A stretch of 64,000 bases of DNA from the NCBI RefSeq assembly GCF_022637395.1, contig NZ_CP093337.1, positions 1,782,001-1,846,000 of the forward strand, written 5' to 3'. Under the pieces are notes generated by a model. That model had not been told where the DNA came from. It ran no database searches and saw only the letters and a list, made by a program, of their open reading frames with translations. The DNA comes from Shinella sp. H4-D48 (GTDB lineage Bacteria > Pseudomonadota > Alphaproteobacteria > Rhizobiales > Rhizobiaceae). Shown here one piece after another: positions 33,014 to 42,937 of the stretch. How positions within the stretch are numbered: the stretch's first letter is position 1; each line of letters opens with the position of its first letter. The translations under genes and the position numbers were made by a program.

Positions 33014-33050
33014 AAACCGCGCCGAAACCTTTCGGCGCGGTTTTGTATTT
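33014..33050 (+). terminator. terminator of valS
   Basis: Stem aaaccgcgccgaa (33014-33026) / ttcggcgcggttt (33031-33043) with a T-rich tail. The rest of the space to 33337 holds no gene. Confidence 0.9.
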
Positions 33051-33337
33051 GAGGGCGGGGCACAAAAGCCCCGCTGTATCAAAAATGTGACATCGCGCCT
33101 CTCAATGGAAACCGCCATCTCAATTTCAGGAATTATTAAGTGATTCTTGGAAAGATTTTCCGCGGGCCTCGTATGTTGAGGGGCTTCAGAAAAAACTTAC
33201 GTAATTTTGCGACCTGCGCTGGAAAACACCGCGAAAAACTGGGGTTTGCCAAGTCGGATGTCGTCTTCGATAGTCTTGATGGACAGGCGTGTGCGAGGGG
33301 CACTTTCGGCACGTCGCTATTCGCAGGGGAGGAGCGC

Positions 33338-34603
33338 ATGCGTAAGAAGAATTTCGGTCTCGGGGCCATGACAGCCGCCACGCTTTTGGCGGCCACATCC
33401 GCACAGGCAGGCGGCCTTGAACGGGGCGGCTACAATATCGACCTCCTGTTCGATCCTTCGGACTACGTCATCGATTCGTCCGTGACCTACGTCAATCCGC
33501 AGCGCAAGCTGAACAATGTGCAGGATACGGAATCCGCCGACGGTATAGACACCGGTCGTCCAAGCAATGGCATCCGCGCCACGGAAGGATATTGGGTTCC
33601 ACGGATCGGGTTCAAGGCCGGCCTTGGTGAGGCAGTAGACTGCATGTTCGACTATTCGCAGCCTTGGGGCGCGCACCTTAATCAGGGTCGAAACTGGGTC
33701 GGTGCGAATGAAAACATCGAGACGAAGATCAAAAGCAACAATTATGCGACGACGTGCTCGTACTCTTTCGATGTCGGACCCGGCCAGTTGCGCATCATTG
33801 GTGGTGGCTTCTATCAGGAGGTCTCCGGCTTTCAGGATCGTCTTGTATTCGAGATGCCGACAGGGGCATCGATCAGTGGTGTCGGTCATCTCGGGCTGAA
33901 AGGCGATGGCTGGGGTTGGCGCGCTGGCATCGCTTATGAAATCGAAGAATACGCCCTGCGTACCAGCTTAGTCTATAATAGTGCCGTTGATCTCGATAAC
34001 ATCACCGGCACGCTCGACCTGACCCAGGTTCCAGGGGGCGTGAGCCCCGGGATTACAGGTTTAACGCATTCGGTCTTCGGCTCCGCGAGCATGCCTGACT
34101 CGCTTGAACTCAAGTTCCAGACCGGCGTCGCTCCAGGTTGGCTGGTCTTCGGCTCTGTCAAGTGGACGGACTGGAGTCAGCTGCAGAGCCTCCCGTTCTG
34201 CCCAACGGCGCTTCGTAGCGCTGGATGCTCCACCAGAACTCCAACCAACCCTTCGAATGAACTCACCTCGCTTGATCTCATGTACCGTGACGGCTGGACG
34301 ATTTCGGGTGGTGTTGGACACAAGTTCAATGAGCAGTGGAGCGGTGCGGCCAGCCTGACATGGGATCGCGGTGTCAGCACCGGAATTGGCACGCATACGG
34401 ATACCTGGACGCTCGGCGCGGGCGTTTCCTATACCCCGACGGAGAATATCGAGCTTCGCCTTAGCGGCGCCCTCGGGGTTCTGACCAGCGGTTCTTCCCG
34501 TCAAATCGTCAAAGACGGCCGGCCTTACGGCCAGCGCGCATCCTACGATTTCGACAACGACCTGGTTTCCGCCATCTCGACCTCCCTCAAGGTCAAGTTC
34601 TGA
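33338..34603 (+). CDS. FadL/OmpP1-type outer membrane protein
   Basis: 421 residues from the ATG at 33338 (ggagga upstream). Signal peptide 1-24 (TSAQA-GG), then a beta-barrel with alternating strands and the family's features: N-terminal 'GGYNIDLLFDPSDYVIDSSV', conserved 'PDSLELKFQTGVAPGWLVFG' and a C-terminal strand ending in Phe (LVSAISTSLKVKF). FadL-type channels pass hydrophobic compounds and long-chain fatty acids. An insert with two Cys (PFCPTALRSAGCS) is unusual. Monocistronic, with terminator at 34625. Confidence 0.88.
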   Translation: MRKKNFGLGAMTAATLLAATSAQAGGLERGGYNIDLLFDPSDYVIDSSVTYVNPQRKLNNVQDTESADGIDTGRPSNGIRATEGYWVPRIGFKAGLGEAVDCMFDYSQPWGAHLNQGRNWVGANENIETKIKSNNYATTCSYSFDVGPGQLRIIGGGFYQEVSGFQDRLVFEMPTGASISGVGHLGLKGDGWGWRAGIAYEIEEYALRTSLVYNSAVDLDNITGTLDLTQVPGGVSPGITGLTHSVFGSASMPDSLELKFQTGVAPGWLVFGSVKWTDWSQLQSLPFCPTALRSAGCSTRTPTNPSNELTSLDLMYRDGWTISGGVGHKFNEQWSGAASLTWDRGVSTGIGTHTDTWTLGAGVSYTPTENIELRLSGALGVLTSGSSRQIVKDGRPYGQRASYDFDNDLVSAISTSLKVKF

Positions 34604-34624
34604 TCTAAGCGAGAACTGCAAGAC

Positions 34625-34657
34625 AAAAGGCCCGGCGTCATGCGCCGGGCCTTTTTT
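34625..34657 (+). terminator. terminator of FadL-type gene
   Basis: Stem aaaaggcccggcg (34625-34637) / cgccgggccttttt (34643-34656), T-run of six. Confidence 0.9.
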
Positions 34658-34678
34658 GTTCTGCAAGTCAGCCTCACC

Positions 34679-34715
34679 AAAAGAAGAAGGACCGGGGCGG
34701 CATAGCCGCCCCGGT
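34679..34715 (-). terminator. terminator of nrdJ
   Basis: Perfect 11-bp stem accggggcggc (34691-34701) / gccgccccggt (34705-34715); read on the minus strand it is followed by ccttcttctttt. Confidence 0.8.
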
Positions 34716-34742
34716 CCTCTGTTCCCGCGTTACCCCGATGGA

Positions 34743-37700
34743 TCAGGAGCAGCCGCTTGTTGCGCCGCAGGTGTCGCACTTCTCGCAGGTGCCGTTGCGC
34801 ACCATGGTGAAGTTCTGGCACTCGGAGCACATGTTGCCGGTGTAGCCTTGAGCAATCGAGCGCATGCGGCGTTCGGCTTCGAGCTTCTTGGCATCGGCCT
34901 TCGCAGATGCCGCTTCGGCTGCGGCCTTGTCGGAGAAGAGGGCGGTTACGCTCTGTTCGGCTTCTCCGGCGACCTCTTCCGCGATCTCCTCGGCCAGGTC
35001 GGCCGCGCGCTCCTCGTAATCGCGCTTGAAGGCGACGATTTCGTTGGTGGAGATCGCCACGGTCGGCTCGATCTTGCGCGCGGCGCTGCCGGCGAAAGCC
35101 GTCACGTTGCCGGTCGCGGCTGCCTTTGCCGGAGCGGCAGTCGCCGCACCCTTCGGTTCGCCGAGCTGGCGCTCGCCCGACTGGCCGCCCTGAATGAGGG
35201 TCGGCTTATGGCCGCGCGTCCAGCCGGTCGAGAACGGGTTGGTCTTGCCTTCCTGAATGCCCTTGCCGAGCGCCGTGTTAGAGAAGTCCGACTGGTCGAC
35301 ATGCGCGAGGTCATGGCGGCCGAGATAGGACACGGCGAGTTCGCGGAACACGTAGTCGAGGATCGACGTCGCGTTCTTGATCGCGTCGTTGCCCTGGACC
35401 ATGCCGGCCGGCTCGAACTTTGTGAAGGTGAAGGCTTCCACATATTCCTCCAGCGGCACACCGTACTGAAGACCCAGCGAGATGGCGATGGCGAAGTTGT
35501 TCATCATCGCCCGGAAGGCCGCGCCTTCCTTGTGCATATCGATGAAGATCTCGCCAAGGCGGCCGTCACCGAACTCGCCGGTGCGCAGATATACCTTGTG
35601 CCCGCCGACGACGGCCTTCTGGGTGTAGCCCTGGCGACGGTTCGGCAGCTTTTCGCGGTCGCGGACAACACGCTCGATGATGCGCTCGACGATCTTTTCC
35701 GTGACCGTGACGGCCTGTGCGGCAGCGGGGGCTGCAACCAGCGCCTCGATCGCGTCGTCCTCGTCCTCTTCATCCTCGATCAGCGAGGCGTTGAGCGGCT
35801 GGGAGAGCTTGGAGCCGTCGCGGTAGAGGGCGTTGGCCTTCAGCGCAAGCTTCCAAGAAAGCATGTAGGCGTTCTTGCAATCCTCGACGGTCGCCTCGTT
35901 CGGCATGTTGATCGTCTTGGAAATCGCGCCCGAGATGAACGGCTGGGCGGCCGCCATCATGCGGATGTGGCTTTCGACCGAAAGGTAGCGCTTGCCGATC
36001 TTGCCGCAGGGGTTGGCGCAATCGAAGACGGCGAGATGCTCGGCCTTGAGGAACGGCGCGCCTTCCAGCGTCATGGCACCGCAGACGTGGATGTTGGCGG
36101 CCTCGATCTCCTTCTTCGAGAAGCCGATATGCTCCAGAAGGTTGAAGGACATGTCGGACAGCTGTTCGTCGGTAACCCTGAGGGTTTCCTTGAGGAAGTC
36201 GGCGCCAAGCGTCCACTGGTTGAAGGCGAACTTGATGTCGAAGGCCGCCTTGAGGCCGGCGCTGACCGCTTCGATCTTCTCGTCGGTAAAGCCCTTTGCC
36301 TTCAGCGAGCCGGGGTTGACGGCCGGCGCCTGATTGAGGTTGCCGTGGCCGACGGCATAGGCCTCGATCTCGGCGATCTGGCTTTCGGAGTAGCCGAGCG
36401 TGCGCAGCGCTTCGGGAACGGCGCGGTTGATGATCTTGAAGTAACCGCCGCCGGCCAGCTTCTTGAACTTCACCAGCGCGAAGTCGGGCTCGATGCCGGT
36501 CGTGTCGCAGTCCATGACGAGGCCGATCGTGCCGGTCGGCGCGATAACGGTCGTCTGGGCATTGCGGTAGCCGTGCTTTTCACCGAGCGCGACGGCCTTG
36601 TCCCAGGCAGCCTTGGCATGAACGATCAGCGTCTGGTCCGGGCACTCGTCATGGATGAGGGCGACCGGGTTGACGGAGAGAGCCTCATAACCGGTGGTCT
36701 CGCCATAGGCGGCGCGGCGGTGGTTGCGCATGACGCGCAGCATGTTTTCGCGGTTCGGCCCGAAATTCGGGAACGGACCGAGCTCGCTCGCCATCTCGGC
36801 GGAGGTCGCATAAGAGACGCCCGTCATGATGGCGGTCAGTGCACCGGCGATGGCGCGGCCTTCCGTCGAGTCATACGGAATGCCGGAGGACATCAGCAGG
36901 CCGCCGATATTGGCGTAGCCGAGGCCGAGCGTGCGGTACTCGTAGGAGCGTTCCGCGATCTGGCGCGAGGGGAACTGCGCCATCATGACCGAGACTTCCA
37001 GCACGATGGTCCAGAGGCGCACGGCGTGTTCGTAATCGGCAATGTTGATGTTCTTGGTAACCGCATCCTTGAACTGAAGCAGGTTCAGCGAGGCGAGGTT
37101 GCAGGCGGTATCGTCGAGGAACATGTATTCCGAGCACGGGTTCGAGGCGCGGATCGGGCCCGCGGCCGGCGAGGTGTGCCAGTCGTTCATCGTCGTGTTG
37201 AAGTGCAGGCCCGGATCGGCGGACGCCCAGGCGGCGTAGGAGATCTGCTCCCAGAGGTCGCGGGCCTTCAGCGTCTTCATGACCTTGCCGTCCTTGCGGG
37301 CGGTCAGGTTCCAGTCGCCATCGTTTTCGACGGCGCGCAGGAAGTCGTCCTTGAGCGAGACGGAGTTGTTGGAGTTCTGGCCGGAGACCGTGAGGTAGGC
37401 TTCCGAATCCCAGTCCGTGTCGTAGGTCTTGAACTCAAGGTCCTTGTAGCCCTGCTTGGCGAACTGGATAACGCGCTTGATGTAGTTTTCCGGTACCTGG
37501 CTCTTCTTGGCGGCGCGGATTTCGCGCTTCAGCGCCGGGTTTTCCGCCGGGTCATAGCAACGGTCGCCTTCGGCCGAGCAGTTGACACAGGCCTTCATGA
37601 TGGCCTTCAGATGACCGGCGACGATCTTGGAGCCGGTGACGAGGGCCGCGACCTTCTGCTCTTCCTTGACCTTCCAGTTGATGTAGGCCTCGATATCCGG

Positions 37701-38561
37701 ATGGTCGATGTCGACCACGACCATCTTGGCCGCACGACGCGTCGTGCCGCCCGACTTGATAGCGCCGGCTGCCCGGTCGCCGATCTTCAGGAAGCTCATC
37801 AGGCCGGAGGAACGGCCGCCGCCCGACAGCTTTTCGCCTTCGCCGCGCAGATGCGAGAAGTTCGAGCCGGTGCCCGAGCCGTATTTGAAGAGGCGGGCTT
37901 CACGCACCCACAGGTCCATGATGCCGTTCTCGTTGACGAGATCGTCCTCGACGGACTGGATGAAGCAGGCATGCGGCTGGGGATGCTCGTAAGCCGACTT
38001 GGACTTGGTCAGCTTGCCGGTGAAGGGGTCGACATAGAAATGGCCCTGACCGGGGCCGTCGATGCCATAGGCCCAGTGCAGGCCGGTGTTGAACCACTGC
38101 GGCGAGTTCGGTGCGACGCGCTGGGTGGCGAGCATATAGGCCAGTTCGTCCTTGAAGGCGGCGGCGTCTTCCTCGGTTGCGAAGTACTTACCCTTCCAGC
38201 CCCAGTAGGTCCAGGTGCCGGCGAGACGGTCGAAGACCTGGCGCGCATCGGTTTCCGAGCCGAAGCGCTCACCCTCGGGGAGCGCCTTCAAGGCTTCGGC
38301 GTCCGGCACGGAGCGCCACAGGAACGACGGTACGTCGTTTTCCTCGACCTTCTTCAGGCGCGCGGGCACGCCAGCCTTGCGGAAGTACTTCTGGGCGAGG
38401 ATGTCGGCTGCGACCTGGCTGAACTGCTGGGGCACATCGATATCGGCCAGCCGGAAGACGATGGATCCATCCGGGTTCTTGATCTCGCTGGTGGCCTTGC
38501 GGAACTCGATGTCCGCATAGGCCGATTGGCCCGGTTTGGTGAAACGACGTTCTATACGCAT
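34743..38561 (-). CDS. nrdJ: B12-dependent ribonucleotide reductase, class II
   Basis: 1272 residues from the ATG at 38561. NrdJ type with a long insertion: substrate-site motif '[20 protein letters not shown]', with '[20 protein letters not shown]' in the C-terminal barrel half, then a variable Ala/Pro-rich linker and a zinc-ribbon end with two C-x2-C pairs ([15 protein letters not shown]). It makes deoxyribonucleotides using adenosylcobalamin, so works with or without oxygen. A pair of NrdR boxes lies 128-174 bases upstream. Length agrees with rhizobial NrdJ. No cobalamin riboswitch is visible upstream. Confidence 0.97.
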   Translation of the reverse strand: MRIERRFTKPGQSAYADIEFRKATSEIKNPDGSIVFRLADIDVPQQFSQVAADILAQKYFRKAGVPARLKKVEENDVPSFLWRSVPDAEALKALPEGERFGSETDARQVFDRLAGTWTYWGWKGKYFATEEDAAAFKDELAYMLATQRVAPNSPQWFNTGLHWAYGIDGPGQGHFYVDPFTGKLTKSKSAYEHPQPHACFIQSVEDDLVNENGIMDLWVREARLFKYGSGTGSNFSHLRGEGEKLSGGGRSSGLMSFLKIGDRAAGAIKSGGTTRRAAKMVVVDIDHPDIEAYINWKVKEEQKVAALVTGSKIVAGHLKAIMKACVNCSAEGDRCYDPAENPALKREIRAAKKSQVPENYIKRVIQFAKQGYKDLEFKTYDTDWDSEAYLTVSGQNSNNSVSLKDDFLRAVENDGDWNLTARKDGKVMKTLKARDLWEQISYAAWASADPGLHFNTTMNDWHTSPAAGPIRASNPCSEYMFLDDTACNLASLNLLQFKDAVTKNINIADYEHAVRLWTIVLEVSVMMAQFPSRQIAERSYEYRTLGLGYANIGGLLMSSGIPYDSTEGRAIAGALTAIMTGVSYATSAEMASELGPFPNFGPNRENMLRVMRNHRRAAYGETTGYEALSVNPVALIHDECPDQTLIVHAKAAWDKAVALGEKHGYRNAQTTVIAPTGTIGLVMDCDTTGIEPDFALVKFKKLAGGGYFKIINRAVPEALRTLGYSESQIAEIEAYAVGHGNLNQAPAVNPGSLKAKGFTDEKIEAVSAGLKAAFDIKFAFNQWTLGADFLKETLRVTDEQLSDMSFNLLEHIGFSKKEIEAANIHVCGAMTLEGAPFLKAEHLAVFDCANPCGKIGKRYLSVESHIRMMAAAQPFISGAISKTINMPNEATVEDCKNAYMLSWKLALKANALYRDGSKLSQPLNASLIEDEEDEDDAIEALVAAPAAAQAVTVTEKIVERIIERVVRDREKLPNRRQGYTQKAVVGGHKVYLRTGEFGDGRLGEIFIDMHKEGAAFRAMMNNFAIAISLGLQYGVPLEEYVEAFTFTKFEPAGMVQGNDAIKNATSILDYVFRELAVSYLGRHDLAHVDQSDFSNTALGKGIQEGKTNPFSTGWTRGHKPTLIQGGQSGERQLGEPKGAATAAPAKAAATGNVTAFAGSAARKIEPTVAISTNEIVAFKRDYEERAADLAEEIAEEVAGEAEQSVTALFSDKAAAEAASAKADAKKLEAERRMRSIAQGYTGNMCSECQNFTMVRNGTCEKCDTCGATSGCS

Positions 38562-38688
38562 TGTCCGTTGTCCTCTGTGCCGCATCCTGTCGCAAAACAG
38601 GGCAAAAATAACCCCGCCAGGCCGCAATATCCCTGCAGCCAGCCCTGATCTTCCAGTCCGTATGGGAAACCCGATTTGATCTCGGGTA

Positions 38689-38735
38689 TTCCTGTATCTT
38701 GTGCTTATTCTGGCTGCAAACGCTAAATATAGTAT
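38689..38735 (-). promoter_or_regulatory. pair of NrdR boxes upstream of nrdJ
   Basis: Two 16-bp sites resemble the NrdR consensus (ACACWATATATWGTGT). On the minus strand box 1 (38720-38735) reads ATACTATATTTAGCGT, 13 matches; box 2 (38689-38704) reads GCACAAGATACAGGAA, about 10 matches. Their centres are 31 bp apart, three helical turns, as in known NrdR operators. A third site-like sequence (ACCCTATATCTTGTGC, 38965-38980, 13 matches) lies about 245 bp farther up. The rest of the 730-base gap to 39292 holds no gene that I can support. Confidence 0.7.
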
Positions 38736-39291
38736 TAACAGTTTCTTTATGCCAGTGCTTCAGGGAACTTTGGCGCACCAGAAAAAGGACGCGAAAATAC
38801 CCTTGTGGCGAGCGGACCTTCCGCCCGGCCACATGTGCATCCAACGCGATTTCGTGATGAGAACCGACCTCGTGACTTACGGTTCAGGCGCCGCCGCAAC
38901 CTTGGTTCTCATTAACCCCATCTGCCTGATTCTCGTCAAGGGCTGGTTTGTGAACGAAGTTTGAACCCTATATCTTGTGCCATGCGGCTGTGGAAAATGG
39001 GGACAGAGCTCAACGCCTGATAACTCAGGCGGTTCCGGCCAAACGGGCAGGGCAGCCCATACACCGCTGTGGAAAACGAGAAAAAATGAGGGGTAAAAAC
39101 ACGGGGCATTATCCCGGTTCGGACTTTTGGGAATGGTCATCCCGGCCGCTTTGTGATCCGTGGAGAAAGTGATTCTGTCTGCCGCCCTTCCAGCCGTCCG
39201 CCGGCAAGGAAAAGCCGGCGGCATAAGACATATGCGCCGGCTTGGAAAGGCTGGTGCGCCGCGCATGGCGCGGCTCAAGGGCGGCGACGTG

Positions 39292-39789
39292 TCAGCCGCG
39301 CGAGCCCTTGGCAATCGGTTCCTGGTACGTGAAACCCATATCCCAGGGAAAATAGATCCAGGTGTCCTGGCTGACCTCGGTCACAAAGGTATCCACGAGC
39401 GGACGGCCTTTCGGCTTGGCGTAGACGGCTGCGAAATGCGCCTTCGGCAGCATGGCGCGAACCTGTGCGGCGGTCTTGCCGGTGTCTGTGAGGTCATCAA
39501 CGATGAGGATGCCTTCGCCGCCCTGTTGGGTGAGCTCTGGTGAAATTCCCTTCAGAACGTGCATTTCCCCTTGCGAGACATAGTCGTGGTAGGAGGCGAC
39601 GCACACCGTCTCAATGAGGCGGATGTTGAGCTCGCGCGAAATGACCGCAGCCGGCACGAGGCCGCCGCGCGTAATACAGACGATCGCCTTCCATTCTCGG
39701 TCGCCGTCGGCCAGGCGCCAGGCGAGGGCGCGCGCGTCGCGGTGAAACTGGTCCCAGGAAACGGGAAAGGCTTTGTCGGGCAGCGACAT
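39292..39789 (-). CDS. gpt: xanthine-guanine phosphoribosyltransferase
   Basis: 165 residues from the ATG at 39789. PRPP-binding motif '[20 protein letters not shown]' (about 89-108), with '[20 protein letters not shown]' near the N-terminus and the C-terminal '[13 protein letters not shown]'. Salvages xanthine and guanine to XMP and GMP. Length matches XGPRT. Monocistronic, convergent with nothing nearby; several hairpins occur on its downstream side (39195-39280). Confidence 0.93.
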   Translation of the reverse strand: MSLPDKAFPVSWDQFHRDARALAWRLADGDREWKAIVCITRGGLVPAAVISRELNIRLIETVCVASYHDYVSQGEMHVLKGISPELTQQGGEGILIVDDLTDTGKTAAQVRAMLPKAHFAAVYAKPKGRPLVDTFVTEVSQDTWIYFPWDMGFTYQEPIAKGSRG

Positions 39790-39912
39790 GACGGGCTCCT
39801 GAACGGCGGAAAAAGAAGATTCCACCTCTCTACTGCAAACCTGACCCCAAGAAAATCGGCGGCAGACCCTCGTCAGCCGCCGATCCACAGGCAAGTCATC
39901 GCATTCAACCGG

Positions 39913-40755
39913 TCAGCGCGACATCAGCGTCGGCACGCGGGCATCACGCATCAGCGCGCTGGTGACACCGCCGAACAGACGCTGACGCAGCCGCGAGTGA
40001 CTGTAGGCACCCATGACGATGAGGCCGGCGTCGATTTCAGTGGCGCGATGATTGAGCACATCGGCCACCGATCGCCCCTCGGAAGCACCGGAGGATACCG
40101 TCGCCCTAACACCATGGCGCGCCAGGGTGGAGGCGAGTTCGGCGCCGCAGAAATCGCGCGACTGCATCGAGGTCTCCGGCGGATCGATGGCGAAAATCTC
40201 GACCTCCTTGGCGGCGGTGAGGAAGGGCAGGGCATCGAATACGGCGCGGGTCACTTCACGCGAGCCGTTCCAGGCCACGAGCACACGCTCGATCGGGACG
40301 GGGCCTGCCGGCGCGTTGGAGACAAGATAAAGCGGGCGGCCGCTTTCATAGAGCAGGTCCTCGATATCTTCCCGGGCCGGGCCATCCATGTCCGGGTCGA
40401 ACTGCGCGGCAAGCACGATGTCGGCACTGCGCGCGCTGTCGATGACACCCGCGGAGGCGTATCCGGCCGAACCGGTAAACAGCCGCCATTCATAGGAAAT
40501 GTCATCACGCTCGCAACGGGAACGGAAGGCTTCCTCCACCGCGCGGGACTGTTGCTGTGCCCTTTCCTGCAATTGCAGGACGGCATTCGGATCGGGATAT
40601 TCCATCGGTGCGATCAGCGTCACGATGACGGGCGCTTCCGCGTGAATGCCGATGACGTGGCCGCCCGTGCGACGCGCAAGCGCAAGGGCATGATCCGTCA
40701 CCTTGCCGGCGTCTTCTGCGGTGCTCAGCACCGCGACAATGGTCTTATAGGTCAT
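39913..40755 (-). CDS. universal stress protein, tandem domain
   Basis: 280 residues. Two UspA domains: residues 1-150 ('YKTIVAVLSTAEDAGKVTDH' start) and 155-280 ('VLVAWNGSREVTRAVFDALP', then 'LIVMGAYSHSRLRQRLFGGV' with the ATP-binding G-x2-G-x9-G-type loop in the second domain). Tandem Usp proteins in rhizobia respond to stress. The first domain appears degenerate at its nucleotide-binding loop. Single gene. Confidence 0.9.
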   Translation of the reverse strand: MTYKTIVAVLSTAEDAGKVTDHALALARRTGGHVIGIHAEAPVIVTLIAPMEYPDPNAVLQLQERAQQQSRAVEEAFRSRCERDDISYEWRLFTGSAGYASAGVIDSARSADIVLAAQFDPDMDGPAREDIEDLLYESGRPLYLVSNAPAGPVPIERVLVAWNGSREVTRAVFDALPFLTAAKEVEIFAIDPPETSMQSRDFCGAELASTLARHGVRATVSSGASEGRSVADVLNHRATEIDAGLIVMGAYSHSRLRQRLFGGVTSALMRDARVPTLMSR

Positions 40756-40819
40756 TTCGGCCTCCTGTCTGGTTCGCTCGAAATCTGCGCCCGCAATACA
40801 GCCAGAACCTTGATCAGGA

Positions 40820-41575
40820 TCAAGAAGCTGCCTTGCCGGCAGCGATTTCGGCGATCATCGCCATTATATCACGTTCGGCGGCCTCGGCGGGGGCCTCTTC
40901 TCGGCTGCGAATGACGATTTCCGTCGAGAACCGGTTTTCGGAAAAGCGCGGATAGGAACCGATGCTGGTCTCTGGATGGTTCTTCTGGATGGCCGCGAGC
41001 GCGCTGCCGATATCGCCCTCGCCAAAGGGCGATGCGACGGAGCGCGACAGCATGGGAACGCCCCCTTCCAGCTTGGGAATGACCGTTCCGAGCATGGCGG
41101 TGAAGACCTGGGGAACGCCGGCCATGACATAGACATTGCCGATATTGAAGCCAGGCGCAGTCGAGACTGCGTTCTCGATGTGGACCGCCCCTTGCGGCAT
41201 GCGCGCCATGCGCTGGCGGGCCTCGTTGAACTCCACGCCGCGCCGTTCGTACATCGCGCCCAGAAGCTGCATGGCGAGCAGATCATGCAGGCACGGTACG
41301 CCGAAGGCCTTCGATATCGCGTCTGCCGTAATGTCGTCATGCGTCGGACCGATGCCGCCGGAGGTGAAGACATAGGTATAGCGCGCGCGCAGCGCATTAA
41401 GCGCCTCGACGATGGCATCCTCGTCGTCGCCGACGATGCGCACCTCCTTGAGGTCGATGCCGGCGAGGAACAGTACGTCGGCGAGCTGGCCGATATTCTT
41501 GTCCTTGGTGCGGCCTGACAGCAGTTCGTCACCAATAGCGAGCATGGCGGCGGTGGCGACAGACGTGGAACTCAT
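40820..41575 (-). CDS. CinA N-terminal/MoCF-type protein
   Basis: 251 residues from the ATG at 41575. MoaB/Mog-like domain with 'AAMLAIGDELLSGRTKDKNI' and 'VFTSGGIGPTHDDITADAIS', followed by the region found in competence/damage-inducible CinA N-termini. The C-terminal deamidase domain of full CinA is absent, as is common in Rhizobiales. Family members cleave ADP-ribose or act in NAD salvage; a molybdopterin function is an older annotation. Confidence 0.88.
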   Translation of the reverse strand: MSSTSVATAAMLAIGDELLSGRTKDKNIGQLADVLFLAGIDLKEVRIVGDDEDAIVEALNALRARYTYVFTSGGIGPTHDDITADAISKAFGVPCLHDLLAMQLLGAMYERRGVEFNEARQRMARMPQGAVHIENAVSTAPGFNIGNVYVMAGVPQVFTAMLGTVIPKLEGGVPMLSRSVASPFGEGDIGSALAAIQKNHPETSIGSYPRFSENRFSTEIVIRSREEAPAEAAERDIMAMIAEIAAGKAAS

Positions 41576-41741
41576 GGTGATGTCCTGAATTTCGGATGGA
41601 AACCCGACCGGGCGGAGGGTATTGTCAACACTGGGTGAACAGTCTGTCGACCCTGCGGGTTGTGACGCTGTCACATCGAAGTGCTACATCCAAGACGACA
41701 CCGCGATCAAGCGGAAAGCCCTTTTCGAACAGGAGACGACA

Positions 41742-42341
41742 ATGGCGAAAGTACTGGTTCTTTATTATTCGGCCTACGGACATATCGAAGCGATGGCGTA
41801 TGCCGTGGCGGAAGGCGCAAAGTCGGCCGGCGCCGACGTGACCGTCAAGCGCGTTCCGGAACTGGTTTCCGAAGAAGTCGCCAAGGCATCCTACTACAAG
41901 CTCGACCAGAAGGCCGAGATCGCCACGGTCAACGAACTCGCTGATTACGATGCCATCATTGTCGGCGCCGGCACGCGCTTCGGCACGGTTGCTTCGCAGA
42001 TGCGCAACTTCTGGGACCAGACGGGTGCCCTGTGGGCTGCCGGCAAGCTCGTCGGCAAGGTCGGATCGGTCTTCACCTCGTCGGCCACGCAGCACGGCGG
42101 CCAGGAATCGACGATCCTCGGCTTCATCCCGACCCTTCTCCACCACGGTCTGGTCGTCGCCGGCCTTCCCTATGCCTTCCAGGGCCAGATGGGCGTCGAC
42201 GAAATCAAGGGCGGCTCGCCCTACGGTGCCTCTACCATCACCGACGGCGACGGTTCGCGCCAGCCTTCGCAGGTCGAACTGGATGCCGCCCGCTTCCAGG
42301 GCGCCCATGTCGCGAAGCTTGCGGCCAAGCTTTCGGCCTGA
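41742..42341 (+). CDS. wrbA: NAD(P)H:quinone oxidoreductase WrbA
   Basis: 199 residues from the ATG at 41742 (aggaga upstream). Flavodoxin-like with FMN phosphate loop '[12 protein letters not shown]', FMN-binding '[20 protein letters not shown]', '[14 protein letters not shown]', and WrbA-type '[20 protein letters not shown]'. Reduces quinones by two electrons as protection from oxidative stress. Single gene ending at a strong terminator, 180 bases before the tRNA-Leu 5' half. Confidence 0.96.
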   Translation: MAKVLVLYYSAYGHIEAMAYAVAEGAKSAGADVTVKRVPELVSEEVAKASYYKLDQKAEIATVNELADYDAIIVGAGTRFGTVASQMRNFWDQTGALWAAGKLVGKVGSVFTSSATQHGGQESTILGFIPTLLHHGLVVAGLPYAFQGQMGVDEIKGGSPYGASTITDGDGSRQPSQVELDAARFQGAHVAKLAAKLSA

Positions 42342-42370
42342 TGTTCTCCTGAAACATCGCTGAACAAGAG

Positions 42371-42405
42371 GGTGCGGCCAGCGTCAGCGGCCGCATCCTT
42401 TTTGT
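42371..42405 (+). terminator. terminator of wrbA
   Basis: Stem ggtgcggcc (42372-42380) / ggccgcatc (42389-42397) followed by cttttt. Confidence 0.85.
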
Positions 42406-42520
42406 TTTCCCGTAACGGGGCAATGCCTCTTTGCCGAATGGCAACGGGAAACGAAATTTGCAGATATTCGCGCCGAGCGGAGCTTCCAATGTCGCCCCGG
42501 CATGGTATTGGAAGCGCAAT

Positions 42521-42563
42521 GCGGGCGTGGCGAAACTGGTAGACGCAAGGGACTTAAAATCCC
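42521..42563 (+). pseudogene. tRNA-Leu(UAA), 5' half, split by island
   Basis: Begins gcgggcgtggcgaaactgg, a normal tRNA-Leu 5' end (acceptor gcgggcg, D arm), and runs through the anticodon loop (cttaaaa, anticodon TAA) to the end of the anticodon stem (tccc). Then it breaks off into unrelated DNA. The missing 3' half is 14.7 kb away at 57241-57282. Joined at the 13-bp repeat, the two halves give a perfect 85-nt tRNA-Leu(UAA) with CCA. Confidence 0.93.
42551..42563 (+). repeat. attL core of island
   Basis: gacttaaaatccc, identical to 57228-57240. It covers the anticodon loop and the 3' anticodon stem of the split tRNA-Leu. Confidence 0.9.
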
Positions 42564-42682
42564 GACGTGTCCGCATAAAAACGCAACCGGATCATGAGTT
42601 TAAGCCTTTTCGAGCCGATGAAGGCCTGATATAGGCCCGATGAGCGTGTTCCTGCTATGAGTTTGGACGCGTTGGAATAGAA

Positions 42683-42768
42683 GGCCGCTTGCCGAAATTG
42701 GTAGACGGAAGGCACTTAAAATGCCTCGGGCTACGCCCGTGTGGGTTCGATTCCCACAGCGGCCACCA
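42683..42768 (+). tRNA. tRNA-Leu (TAA), island-borne replacement
   Basis: 86 nt with CCA. Acceptor ggccgct / agcggcc, D arm with ggtaga, anticodon loop ctTAAaa, long variable arm cgggctacgcccg, T arm gtggg-ttcgatt-cccac. Clearly different from the split host gene (acceptor, stems and variable arm differ), so not a duplication of it. It lies 120 bases inside the left end of the island and on the same strand as the host 5' half, which suggests it can be read from the host tRNA promoter. Confidence 0.96.
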
Positions 42769-42937
42769 ACGCAACTTTCATGTCGCACCGATACATATTG
42801 GGCGCTCCATCGCTGTTGAAACTGCGATAGTGAGTGTCCTTGTCGTGAGACGATCGGTATGGTGACCGTGCTAGAAACCTGGCGGTACGATTCGCTTGGC
42901 TTCCAAGGCTCATCCATCTGCAGGGGAAAACTGAAGC

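Noticed and set aside
34656-38648. 1330-residue open frame on the + strand
   Set aside because: It is antisense to nrdJ, whose motifs are complete; the long frame is caused by high GC third positions.
38561-38990. Possible cobalamin riboswitch before nrdJ
   Set aside because: Expected for a B12 enzyme, but no B12-box-like sequence was found on the minus strand; NrdR boxes are found instead.
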